DNA of 64,000 nucleotides from assembly GCA_035504415.1 (NCBI GenBank), contig DATJRY010000021.1, forward strand, positions 62,001 through 126,000, written 5' to 3'. Under the pieces are notes generated by a model. The model searched no databases and was not told the origin of the DNA. It was given only the letters and a program-made list of their open reading frames with translations. Every line of letters begins with the position of its first letter. The first letter of the stretch is position 1. The DNA comes from Candidatus Sulfotelmatobacter sp. Lineage in GTDB: Bacteria > Vulcanimicrobiota > Vulcanimicrobiia > Vulcanimicrobiales > Vulcanimicrobiaceae. Shown here one piece after another: positions 28,102-36,363 of the stretch. The translations under genes were made by a program, and so were the position numbers.

Positions 28102-28827
28102 ATGACGATCATCGAGTTCGCGACGCGTCTGGTCGTGGCGGTGCTCTTGGGCACGGTCATCGGACTCGAGCGTCAATATCGCCAGCGTATGGCCGGCCTG
28201 CGCACCAACGCCCTGGTCGCGACCGGGACCTGCCTGTTCGTTACCATCACGCCGCTGGTCGGCGGGGGCGCGCTCAACGCGACGCAGATTCCCGCCTACG
28301 TCGTCTCCGGCATCGGCTTTCTGGCCGGTGGCGTCATCTTCAAGGAACGCTTGAGCGTCAGCGGACTCAACACGGCGGCGACGATCTGGTGCACGGCGGC
28401 CATCGGCGCGCTGGTCGGGATCGGCGCGATCTGGTACGCCGTGATCGGTGCCGCCGGCATCTTGTTCGCCAACGTCGTGCTGCGCCCGATCGCGCAGACG
28501 ATCAACCGGCAGTCCGCCGAAGACACCGAGATCGTCTCGAGCTACGAAGTCCGCGCCGTGTGCCGCGGCGACGCCGAGGATCGCGTGCGGGCCGCCGCGA
28601 TCGCGGCGATCAAGGGCAACGGTATCGTCTTGCAGGCCGTGTACAGCGCGGATCTCGACCCGGCCGAACGGGTCGAAATCGTCCTGGACGCGAGCGCGAC
28701 CGGCCGCGCCGACGCGCGGATGGAGACGATCGTGCAGCGGATCGCCGTCGAACCGGGCGTCACCGCCGTCAGCTGGAAGCTCGTCCCGACCGAGGACGAC
28801 GAGAAAACGCTGCTCGCCGAGGCGTGA
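28102..28827 (+). CDS. mgtC: MgtC/SapB family membrane protein
   Basis: 241 aa. Four to five membrane helices fill residues 5-130, with the MgtC signature GLERQYRQRMAGLRTNALVATG and YVVSGIGFLAGGVIFKE. A soluble ACT-like C-terminal domain covers about 148-235. MgtC proteins are linked to low-magnesium growth and to membrane-potential or ATP-synthase control in pathogens; here control by a putative nickel/cobalt-type repressor is unusual. The ATG at 28102 is chosen because GGAG lies 7 nt upstream; a longer frame reads back into the promoter. Followed after 46 nt, with no terminator, by the barrel gene. Confidence 0.92.
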   Translation: MTIIEFATRLVVAVLLGTVIGLERQYRQRMAGLRTNALVATGTCLFVTITPLVGGGALNATQIPAYVVSGIGFLAGGVIFKERLSVSGLNTAATIWCTAAIGALVGIGAIWYAVIGAAGILFANVVLRPIAQTINRQSAEDTEIVSSYEVRAVCRGDAEDRVRAAAIAAIKGNGIVLQAVYSADLDPAERVEIVLDASATGRADARMETIVQRIAVEPGVTAVSWKLVPTEDDEKTLLAEA

Positions 28828-28873
28828 GTATCCTTACTGTCGCGATAACGTCAACCAGGGAGCCTTCGCAGAG

Positions 28874-30814
28874 ATGACACCGGGAGCACTCCGGCTACTG
28901 CTCGCCGCCGGCACCGCGGGCGCGTTCGTCGCCGCCGGCACCGCCGGCGCGCGTGCCCAGCCCGCGGCGACGCCGAGTCCGGCCGCATCGACCGCACCGA
29001 CCACGACGGCAGCCTCACCGACGCCACGGCCGGGGACGATTCGCCTGGGCATCGACGCGCACACCAGCTTCATCAGCGACGGCACGGCCGGTCCGGGACA
29101 GTTGCCGCCGGAGCGGTTCGGGTTCGCAAACGGCAACCCGCTCTCGCCCGAAGTACCGTACGACACGCTCTCGAGCGCGCCGCTGGTCCCCGGCAACGCC
29201 GCCGAGTCCGCGCTCTATCTGCGCCCGACGTACTACGGCCGCGCGTTCGACCTCGCGGCGACGCTCGGCGTGGGCTACGTCGACGGCAGCGTGACCAACG
29301 CGGCGTACTGGGGCGAGCCGATCTTCCCCACCCTCAACCCGCACGCCGGCAGCCAGGCGCTGCCGTATGCGATCGTCTTTCCGACGCACCCCGGCCAAGA
29401 CGACGGCGACGCCTTCGTCGCGTCGGTCCTCTCCGGTTCGATCGCGACCAAAGACGGCAACCTCGTGCTGCGCGGCGGCTGGTTCGACCTCACCCAGAGC
29501 GCGCAATTCGTGTTCGTGCAGCCCGCGTTGACCAGCGTGAATCCCGCGATCGGCGTGGCCACGCCGGAAACGCTCGGTGACGGGCCCGCCAATCTGGACG
29601 CGTGGACGGCGTCGCCGGCAGCGCTCTCGCTGCACGGCGTCGACTTGGTCGCCAAGCACGACCTCGCGACGCTCGAGCTCGCCGACGCCTCGCTGCCGAC
29701 GCTGCCGACGACGCCGGCCCGTATGCGCACGATCTCGCTGGTCGTCGACCACGGCGAAGGCACCCGCTACACGCTGCAGTACCTGCAAGTCGGTACCGGC
29801 GGCGACCTGGTTCCGACGACGATCCTCTTCGGCAGCGATCCGACGATCGAGACGACGCCGCAAGGCCCGTTGCCCAGCAGCGAGATCGGCGCGCAGACGC
29901 AGCACGTCTTCGGCGCGTCGGCGACCTTCCACGCCACGCGCGCGTTCGACGGTATCGTCGAGCTGGGTGACTCGACGTATGCCGCCGACGACGTCGCGGA
30001 GCCCGGGACCGGCCACGCCGGCAGCTACCTGCACGCCGGCCTCTCACGCACGATCGGACGCTTCAGCGCGAACCTGGACGTCTATCGTAACAGCGCGTAC
30101 TACGCCGACATCCTGCTCCCGTACGGCGTCCCCGAGAACGTCTGGAGCGTCGCGTGGTCCTGGCCCGGACAGTGGCTCAAGTCGAACTATCAGCTGATCG
30201 ACGACTATCCCGTCAACATCGACCGGCAGGGCTATCGCATCCGGGCGAACCTCAAAGGGCCCGGCAGCCCGCTCGACGTGCGCGTCTCGTACGCGAACTT
30301 CGGGCAGATCAGCCCGATCACGTACGCGAACGCGCTGACGACCGGCTTCATCGACGGCTTCTTTCTGCCGCAGCCCGACGACGCGGCGACGCTCGGCCGC
30401 CAGCACCAATACGCGCTCTTCGCGGGCTGGCACCCCGCCTTCGGCGATCTGACGCTCGATCTCACCGAGGACACGATGCGCCGCCCGTTCCTCACCGGCG
30501 ACGCCGCCGACAACGTCGGCTACGACACCAATGCCGCCGTCTTGAGCTTCTCGCGCCGCGTCTCGACACGATTGCTGGCGACCGTGGGGTTGGCGCGTTA
30601 CGGCATGCGCGGCAGCTTCGGCGCCGCGACGACCAACGTCGACTTCTGGCAGCGGACCGGCTTCGCCGGCGTCGAGCTCGTCGAGAGCCCGCGGTTCAGC
30701 GCGCTGCTGTCCGTGCGCCGCGGCGCGTTCTGGGGCATCCCCACCGTCCCCGAGGGGCCGCCGCCGAGCTTCACCGGCACGCTGCTCGTCTTCGAGCAGC
30801 GCTTCCACGTATAA
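28874..30814 (+). CDS. Predicted outer-membrane beta-barrel protein, unknown function
   Basis: 646 aa. A signal peptide (about 1-29, ending near ARA) is followed by an Ala/Thr/Pro-rich linker to about residue 53. The rest alternates polar and hydrophobic residues, with many Tyr, Trp and Phe at regular spacing, as in a porin barrel, and it ends FEQRFHV. No annotated family was recognised. The gene lies 46 nt after mgtC without a terminator, so it is probably in the same transcription unit and under the same operator. That makes it a candidate metal or solute channel, but the cargo is not shown. Confidence 0.7.
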   Translation: MTPGALRLLLAAGTAGAFVAAGTAGARAQPAATPSPAASTAPTTTAASPTPRPGTIRLGIDAHTSFISDGTAGPGQLPPERFGFANGNPLSPEVPYDTLSSAPLVPGNAAESALYLRPTYYGRAFDLAATLGVGYVDGSVTNAAYWGEPIFPTLNPHAGSQALPYAIVFPTHPGQDDGDAFVASVLSGSIATKDGNLVLRGGWFDLTQSAQFVFVQPALTSVNPAIGVATPETLGDGPANLDAWTASPAALSLHGVDLVAKHDLATLELADASLPTLPTTPARMRTISLVVDHGEGTRYTLQYLQVGTGGDLVPTTILFGSDPTIETTPQGPLPSSEIGAQTQHVFGASATFHATRAFDGIVELGDSTYAADDVAEPGTGHAGSYLHAGLSRTIGRFSANLDVYRNSAYYADILLPYGVPENVWSVAWSWPGQWLKSNYQLIDDYPVNIDRQGYRIRANLKGPGSPLDVRVSYANFGQISPITYANALTTGFIDGFFLPQPDDAATLGRQHQYALFAGWHPAFGDLTLDLTEDTMRRPFLTGDAADNVGYDTNAAVLSFSRRVSTRLLATVGLARYGMRGSFGAATTNVDFWQRTGFAGVELVESPRFSALLSVRRGAFWGIPTVPEGPPPSFTGTLLVFEQRFHV

Positions 30815-30830
30815 CGGGCGGACCGGCCGC

Positions 30831-31511
30831 TCACATGGGCGGGACGGCGCCTTTTTCCCCGACCACGATGCGGCTCGCGACCCCGTTGACGTCGACGACG
30901 AAGACGTGCGCTCCCGGTTTCACCGCGGCGAGCGTCGCCGGACCCACCCGAACGATCGGCGTGCCGGGCTCGATCGCGATGACCTTCGAGCCTCCCTTGT
31001 AGCTGACGTCGACGACCTTCGCGCCGCCGGCGCTGGTCATGTGGGTGACGTTGGCGTTGGTCATCGAGGAGCCGCTCATCGCCATCGAACCGGACATCGA
31101 CGACATCGAGCCGCCGCCGACGGTGCCGTTGGTCATCGAGGACATGTGGCTGCCGCCGCCGGGGAGATCCCACGGATAGTCGCCCTCGCCGGTGCCGCGC
31201 ATGGCGGCGGGAAACACGACCACTTCGAGCGCGCGCGCGGTCTTGCCGGCCGGCACGTTGGCGCTGCCGATGAACGTCCCCGGCTTGACGTCGGCGATGC
31301 TGGCCGGGACGACGCCCGCGACGCGGACGGACGGCGCGAGCGGCAGCGAGACGTCGCCGTGCGCGGTCGCGACGGTGATCTGCTTGGCGGTGATCGCCTT
31401 GACCGTGCCGCGCACGTGCGTCATGGCGGGCGGCGCCGCCAGCGCGTCGGCACCGAGCGCGAGCACGGCCAGCGAAGAGACGAGAGCGGCGAGGGGACGG
31501 CGCAGTGACAC
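30831..31511 (-). CDS. Secreted Met/His-rich protein with DUF5666-like beta repeats
   Basis: 226 aa. A signal peptide ends near ALA (about residue 25). Two beta-rich segments (about 31-100 and 163-222) share the pattern of a Pro followed by V-KPG, suggesting an internal duplication of a small beta domain. Between them residues 122-158 hold 8 Met and 2 His in a Ser/Gly/Asn background, the pattern of soft-metal (copper or silver) binding loops. It is convergent with the barrel gene and starts beside the second Uma2. Metal binding is inferred from composition only. Confidence 0.7.
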   Translation of the reverse strand: MSLRRPLAALVSSLAVLALGADALAAPPAMTHVRGTVKAITAKQITVATAHGDVSLPLAPSVRVAGVVPASIADVKPGTFIGSANVPAGKTARALEVVVFPAAMRGTGEGDYPWDLPGGGSHMSSMTNGTVGGGSMSSMSGSMAMSGSSMTNANVTHMTSAGGAKVVDVSYKGGSKVIAIEPGTPIVRVGPATLAAVKPGAHVFVVDVNGVASRIVVGEKGAVPPM

Positions 31512-31531
31512 GGGTAGCTCCTTTGCGAAAA

Positions 31532-32071
31532 TCAGCGACGAGCGCGCGCGAAGAGCGCACCCACGTCGAGTGTGAACCCGGGTAATGAAGGATGTCTGAG
31601 CGTATCGCCCTCGCGCAGTACGGCGGTCGCGCCGTCGCGGACGATGATGGACTGCTGGCTCGGGTCGACGACGATGACGGCGCGCGTTCCGGCTGCGAGA
31701 TAGGTCGCAATCTTGTCCTCGACGTCCGGCCGGCGGTCGTCGGGCGAGAGCACCTCGACCGCGACCGTCGGCGGGGCCAGAGGAACTTGCACGGCGTCGT
31801 GCGGTGCGTCGGCTGCCAGATCATCGTACGAGAGATAGCCGACATCGGGAACGAGCGGGCGAATGACCTCGCCGGGAGGAGCAACCCGAAACCGCCACTC
31901 CGTGCCCACGCGACCGCGGTCACCGGCATCGGCCCACGCGGTGAGGGCGATCACCAGCAGCGACTGCAATCTGGCGTGGTCGTAGGTCGGGCTCACCTTT
32001 TGCAGCGCCCGGCCGCGGACCCATTCGGTCTCGGGTTTGGTTTCGGGAAGGACGATCTCGTGCAGCGACAT
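31532..32071 (-). CDS. Uma2 family protein (DUF820), copy 2
   Basis: 179 aa, the same length as copy 1 and nearly identical in its first 34 residues, including LPETKPETEWVRGRALQKV. It keeps VPDVGYLSYDDL, VAVEVLSPDDRR and DKIATYLAAG for the PD-(D/E)xK fold. ATG 32071 is preferred over an upstream GTG because GGGAGG sits 8 nt before it and the length then matches copy 1. Separated from RNase J on the same strand by 23 nt. Confidence 0.88.
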   Translation of the reverse strand: MSLHEIVLPETKPETEWVRGRALQKVSPTYDHARLQSLLVIALTAWADAGDRGRVGTEWRFRVAPPGEVIRPLVPDVGYLSYDDLAADAPHDAVQVPLAPPTVAVEVLSPDDRRPDVEDKIATYLAAGTRAVIVVDPSQQSIIVRDGATAVLREGDTLRHPSLPGFTLDVGALFARARR

Positions 32072-32094
32072 CTCACGCACCTCCCTTCACGACG

Positions 32095-33789
32095 TCAGAC
32101 CTCCATGACAACCGGGATGACGATCGGGCGACGGCGCGACTTCTCGAACACGGCCTTGGCCAGCCCCGAGCGGATGTGCTCCTTGACGTTGGCGATGTCG
32201 CGGATGCCTTCGACGCTGCAGTCGTCGAGGATGCGAGCCAGCTTCTCCTTCAGCTCGTCGACCAGCTCGCCGGACTCGGGCAGGTAGAACACGCCGCGCG
32301 AGATGAGGTCGGGACCGGCGACGACGCGCGCTTCCTCGGCGTCGACGGTGACGACGACCATCATGATCCCGTCGGCCGAGAGGTGCTTACGATCGCGCAG
32401 CACCGCGTCGCCGACGTCGCCGACGCCCGAGCCGTCGACCAGCACGTTGCCGCCGTACGTGCGGCCGATCTTTTCGGCCCCCTCGCGGGTGAACTCGAGC
32501 ACGTCGCCGTTTTCGGAGACGAAGACGTTGTCCCCGGCCACGCCGGTCTGCTGTGCCAACCGTCCGTGCGTGACCAGCATGCGATACTCACCGTGGACCG
32601 GCACGAAGTACTTCGGTCGCACCAGGTTGAGCATCAGCAGCAGCTCTTCTTGCGAGGCGTGCCCGGAGACGTGCGCGTTACCGCTCGAGCCGTGGATGAC
32701 GTTCGCCCCCAAGCGGTACAGGTTGTTGATGGTCTTGGCGACGCTCTTCTCGTTGCCGGGGATCGGCGTTGCCGAGATGACGACCGTGTCGCCCGGCACG
32801 ATCTTGAACTGCTTGTGGTCGCGCACCGAGAGGCGCGAGAGCGCCGACATCGGCTCGCCCTGCGAGCCGGTCGTCATCACGCACACCTGCTGGGGCGGGA
32901 ACTCGTCGACCTCGTCGAGCCGGATGACGATGTCCTCGGGGATCTCGAGGTAGTCGAGCTGGCGCGCGAACTGGACGACGTTCTGCAGCGAGCGCCCGAG
33001 GAACGCGACCTTGCGGCCGTAGCGCTTGGCCTGATCGACGACCTGCTGGATGCGCGGGACGTTCGAGGCGAACGAGGTGACGATGATGCGCCCCTTGGCA
33101 CGCGCGAAGATGTTCGAGAACGCCTCGCCGACGATGCGCTCGGAGAGCGTGTGTCCCGGACGCTCGGCGTTGGTCGAGTCCGAGAGCATGACCAGTACGC
33201 CCTCGTCGCCGACTTTGGCGATGCCGGCGAAGTCGGCCGGGTCGCCGTCGATCGGCGTCTGATCGAACTTGAAGTCGCCGGTGTGGAACACGGTGCCGAC
33301 CGGCGTGCGAATCGCCAGCGAGCACGCGCCCGCGAGCGAGTGGTTGATGTGGATGAACTGCGCCTCGATCGCGCCGTAGCGCACGCGATCGCCGGGTTCG
33401 ACGGCGCGCGACTCCCACTCGCCCGGCTTGTGCTCCTTGAGCTTGGCGCGGATCAGCGCCAGCGAGAGCGGCGTGCCGACCACCGGCAGCTGCGGAAACT
33501 CGCGCAGCAGGTAGGGGATGCCGCCGATGTGGTCTTCGTGGCCGTGGGTGACCAACAGCGCGCGCAGCTTGTGGCGGCGCTCGCGCAGATAGGTGAAGTC
33601 GTTGATGACGATGTCGACGCCGAACATCTCCTCGTCGGGAAACATCAAGCCGCAGTCGACGACGACCATGTCGTCGTTCGTCTCGATGACGGTCATGTTG
33701 CGGCCGATTTCGCCGCAGCCGCCCAAGGGGACGACGCGCAGGTAGGGTTCGTCCGGCGGCGCCGGGACGACGAAGGTATCGGGAGACAA
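32095..33789 (-). CDS. rnj: Ribonuclease J
   Basis: 564 aa from a TTG start. Metallo-beta-lactamase/beta-CASP RNase with 5'-exo and endonuclease activity in mRNA and rRNA processing. Visible motifs are the zinc-binding THGHEDHIGG, HTGDFKFDQTP, the beta-CASP segments FASNVPRI and TTGSQGEPMSAL, GNAHVSGHAS and VPVHGEYRML, and a C-terminal dimerisation domain. Longer ORFs exist, but TTG 33789 has AAGGA exactly 6 nt upstream and gives the usual length, while leaving the divergent small gene (starting 33818) free. Homologues of this length are typical of single-copy RNase J. Confidence 0.92.
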   Translation of the reverse strand: MSPDTFVVPAPPDEPYLRVVPLGGCGEIGRNMTVIETNDDMVVVDCGLMFPDEEMFGVDIVINDFTYLRERRHKLRALLVTHGHEDHIGGIPYLLREFPQLPVVGTPLSLALIRAKLKEHKPGEWESRAVEPGDRVRYGAIEAQFIHINHSLAGACSLAIRTPVGTVFHTGDFKFDQTPIDGDPADFAGIAKVGDEGVLVMLSDSTNAERPGHTLSERIVGEAFSNIFARAKGRIIVTSFASNVPRIQQVVDQAKRYGRKVAFLGRSLQNVVQFARQLDYLEIPEDIVIRLDEVDEFPPQQVCVMTTGSQGEPMSALSRLSVRDHKQFKIVPGDTVVISATPIPGNEKSVAKTINNLYRLGANVIHGSSGNAHVSGHASQEELLLMLNLVRPKYFVPVHGEYRMLVTHGRLAQQTGVAGDNVFVSENGDVLEFTREGAEKIGRTYGGNVLVDGSGVGDVGDAVLRDRKHLSADGIMMVVVTVDAEEARVVAGPDLISRGVFYLPESGELVDELKEKLARILDDCSVEGIRDIANVKEHIRSGLAKAVFEKSRRRPIVIPVVMEV

Positions 33790-33817
33790 ATGGGGTCCTT
33801 GACGGTGGGAAGCGCCG

Positions 33818-34141
33818 GTGGGAATGACGGGCGTGAGAAACGCGCTCTTCACCGGCACCATAGCGGTGCTCTTTTGTTCACTCCTCGCGACCCCGCCCGG
33901 GCACGCGACGGTTCCACCCGCGCACCCGACGGCTCGTCCTTCGGCCCGGGCGACGCGCGCGGCCACCCCCGACCAAGCGAGCCTCTACTCGCGTCGCGCC
34001 CGACGGCTCGTACAGTCCTATCTGCGCATGAAGCTCTGGCAGATGCGCTTGCTCGACCTCGACCGCGCTCGCCTGGTTATCAATCGGAAGCTCGGAATTG
34101 ACGGCCTTCTCGGCGAAACTCCCCCGCCCAGCGCCCGGTAG
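33818..34141 (+). CDS. Small secreted basic protein, unknown
   Basis: 107 aa. GTG 33818 follows GGTGGGA by 7 nt; ATG 33824 is the alternative. The N-terminal RNALFTGTIAVLFCSLLA with Ala-rich cleavage region is a good signal peptide. A Pro/Ala/Arg-rich middle and a basic helical C-terminus (QSYLRMKLWQMRLLDLDRARLVINRKLG) follow. Divergent from RNase J with only 28 nt between starts, so each promoter must lie inside the other gene. Not recognised as a known family. Confidence 0.55.
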   Translation: MGMTGVRNALFTGTIAVLFCSLLATPPGHATVPPAHPTARPSARATRAATPDQASLYSRRARRLVQSYLRMKLWQMRLLDLDRARLVINRKLGIDGLLGETPPPSAR

Positions 34142-34183
34142 CTCCGGGTGCCTTCGTCGCGCAGCACCTCAGGAGCAGCGGGT

Positions 34184-34918
34184 TTGAGCACCTCCGAGCC
34201 AACCATCGAGCCGCGCAGCGGCTTGCTGAACGTCGTCGACATCATCGTCGCACCGAACGCCGCGTTCGCCCGCTTGAGCGTCGTCCCGACCTGGGGCTGG
34301 GCGTTCCTGGTCGCGACGCTCGCCGGCATCGCGGGGTCACTCCTCGCCGGGCCGGCCACGCTGCACGCCTTCGAGCAGTGGGGGCCGCCGCTCTATGCGC
34401 AGTCGTTCCAGCATCTGGGCAGCGCGGAGCGCGATCAGCAAGTCGCGCGTGCCATGTCCGTCGGCCGGATCTTCGTCCAGTTCGGCTGGGTCGGAGTTCC
34501 GATCGCCTTGCTGGTGGGCTCGCTGGTCCAGGCCGTCGTGCTGCTGATCGGCAACGCGATCGGCAAAGGCCAAGGCAGTTTCGCGAAATTCTACGCGCTC
34601 TCGATGACGGCGGCGGTCGTCGGGGTCGGCTTGACGTACCTGCTCGCCGGCGTGATCGCGTTGATCCGCGGTCCGGGCGCCTATGACACCCCGACCGGCG
34701 TCGTCTCGGCGGTTCCGGGGCTGGCCATGCTCGTGCCCGGTGCGACCGGCAAGCTGCAAGCGTTCCTGAGCACGCTCAGCGTGACCGCGCTCTGGTCGAC
34801 GGCGCTAGTCGCGCTCGGCATGGTCGCGATCGCGCGCGTTTCGCGCCCCGTCGCTTGGACGACGGCGCTGGTGACCCTCCTGGGCGGCGCGCTCATCGCC
34901 ACGGCAGCCGTCCACTGA
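34184..34918 (+). CDS. Yip1/YIP1-domain-like membrane protein
   Basis: 244 aa (256 aa if GTG 34148 is used). Five hydrophobic helices with the opening GLLNVVDIIVAPNAAFARLSVVPTWGWAF, which is the typical first helix region of bacterial Yip1-domain proteins. The TTG at 34184 is preferred because AGGAG lies 8 nt upstream. It precedes an export operon by 2 nt and may be co-transcribed with it; bacterial Yip1 proteins have no firmly known role. Confidence 0.75.
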   Translation: MSTSEPTIEPRSGLLNVVDIIVAPNAAFARLSVVPTWGWAFLVATLAGIAGSLLAGPATLHAFEQWGPPLYAQSFQHLGSAERDQQVARAMSVGRIFVQFGWVGVPIALLVGSLVQAVVLLIGNAIGKGQGSFAKFYALSMTAAVVGVGLTYLLAGVIALIRGPGAYDTPTGVVSAVPGLAMLVPGATGKLQAFLSTLSVTALWSTALVALGMVAIARVSRPVAWTTALVTLLGGALIATAAVH

Positions 34919-34920
34919 GC

Positions 34921-36363
34921 GTGTCCTCGCGCCGCGCGATCGCCGCGCTGCTGGTGGCGTTGTTCGCCGCGTCGCCGGCGGGACAGGCACGGGCCGCGAC
35001 GCCCGCCACCAGCGGGCCGCTCGACCTGCCCGGTGCCGTGCGCTACGCGCTCGCGCACGACCCCACCGTGCTGAGCGACCGGGCGACGGCGGAGCAAGAC
35101 GAAGTGACCTTCGTCGAAGACCACGCCGCGGAGTTTCCGACCTTGGCCGGCCAGCTGCAGAACCAGCTGCAGAAGACCAACGGCTATGCCGGCGGAACGC
35201 TGCTGCAGTACGGGATTCAGCCCGAAACCGTGTTCTCGCTCAACACCGCGCAGATCACCTCGACCTGGGGGTTCTACAACGGCGCCGCGCAGCTGCAAGC
35301 ACAGTCGGCGAAGCGCACGGTCGAGGCCGCGCTCGACTCGTTGACGCGCGCGCAGCAGCAACTGGCGCAAGACGTCGCCACCGCGTGGTACACGGCGGTC
35401 CAGAAACGCGACGCGGTGCGGCTGGCGCAGGGCGACCTCGCTTACCAGCAGGCGCTGCTGGCCACGGCCCAAGCCGAAGAGAAAGTCGGCCGGGTCGCGG
35501 GCGTCGACGTGCTGCGCGCGCAGGCCAACGAGCTGCACAGCGCGGCGAACCTGGTCGGCGCGCAAGCCGACGACGCCAACGCGCGCGATGCCCTCGCGCA
35601 GCGAATCGGCGCACCCGCGGGGACCGCGTTCGCGCTGCCCGACGCGTTGCCCGAGCCCGCGTTTCCCACCGCGAGCGTCGACACGCTGGTCGCGATCGCG
35701 AAGGCCGGGCGGCCCGACGTCGCCGCCGCCGACGCGCAAGTCGCCGTCGCTCGGCTCGCCGAGGCGCAGATCGACACCGACCTGCGCCCGCAGTTCCAAC
35801 TGTCGGGCTCGTTCGGCAACCAAACCTCGCCGACGGCGTTCGGCTACGCTGCCGCCAACGCGGCGGAGAACGCGGCGCTGTATCGTCAACTGGGCCTGCC
35901 GATCCCCTCGACGACCATCGTGCGCGGCGTCCCCGGGTTCTGGACGATCGCCGCGCAAGAGACGTTCACCTTGCCGCTGATGGACTACGGGACGCGACGC
36001 GCCAAACACCGCGCCGCGCGCGCGCAGCTCGACGCGGCGCTGGCGCAGCTGAACTCGACCGAGGGCGCCGTCGAGACCGGCGTGCGCCAAGCCTACCGCA
36101 GCGCGCGCGCCGCGCAGGCGACGGTCACCTATTCCGAAGAGGCGGAGCGATTGGGCGCCGAGTCGGCGCGCATCGCGCAGCTCCAATACCGCAACGGCCT
36201 CATTTCGCTGACCGACGTGCTCTCGGCCCAACAGACGGCATTGACCAACGCCAACGACCTCATCGCCTCGCGCGTTTCGTATCTCGAATCGCTGATCGCC
36301 CTGCGGGTGTCGATCGGCGTCGCCGATCCCGTCGCGCTCGTCCAAGCCGGAGCCCTCCCGTGA
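34921..36363 (+). CDS. TolC-family outer-membrane efflux protein
   Basis: 480 aa. Signal peptide (about 1-27, cleavage near ARAAT), then two long helical coiled-coil repeats with the TolC/OEP pattern (for example LAQDVATAWYTAVQKRDAVRLAQ and LSAQQTALTNANDLI). GTG start 2 nt after the Yip1-like stop. It is the channel of the export system encoded by the next four genes: adaptor, two permeases and ATPase. Confidence 0.9.
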   Translation: MSSRRAIAALLVALFAASPAGQARAATPATSGPLDLPGAVRYALAHDPTVLSDRATAEQDEVTFVEDHAAEFPTLAGQLQNQLQKTNGYAGGTLLQYGIQPETVFSLNTAQITSTWGFYNGAAQLQAQSAKRTVEAALDSLTRAQQQLAQDVATAWYTAVQKRDAVRLAQGDLAYQQALLATAQAEEKVGRVAGVDVLRAQANELHSAANLVGAQADDANARDALAQRIGAPAGTAFALPDALPEPAFPTASVDTLVAIAKAGRPDVAAADAQVAVARLAEAQIDTDLRPQFQLSGSFGNQTSPTAFGYAAANAAENAALYRQLGLPIPSTTIVRGVPGFWTIAAQETFTLPLMDYGTRRAKHRAARAQLDAALAQLNSTEGAVETGVRQAYRSARAAQATVTYSEEAERLGAESARIAQLQYRNGLISLTDVLSAQQTALTNANDLIASRVSYLESLIALRVSIGVADPVALVQAGALP

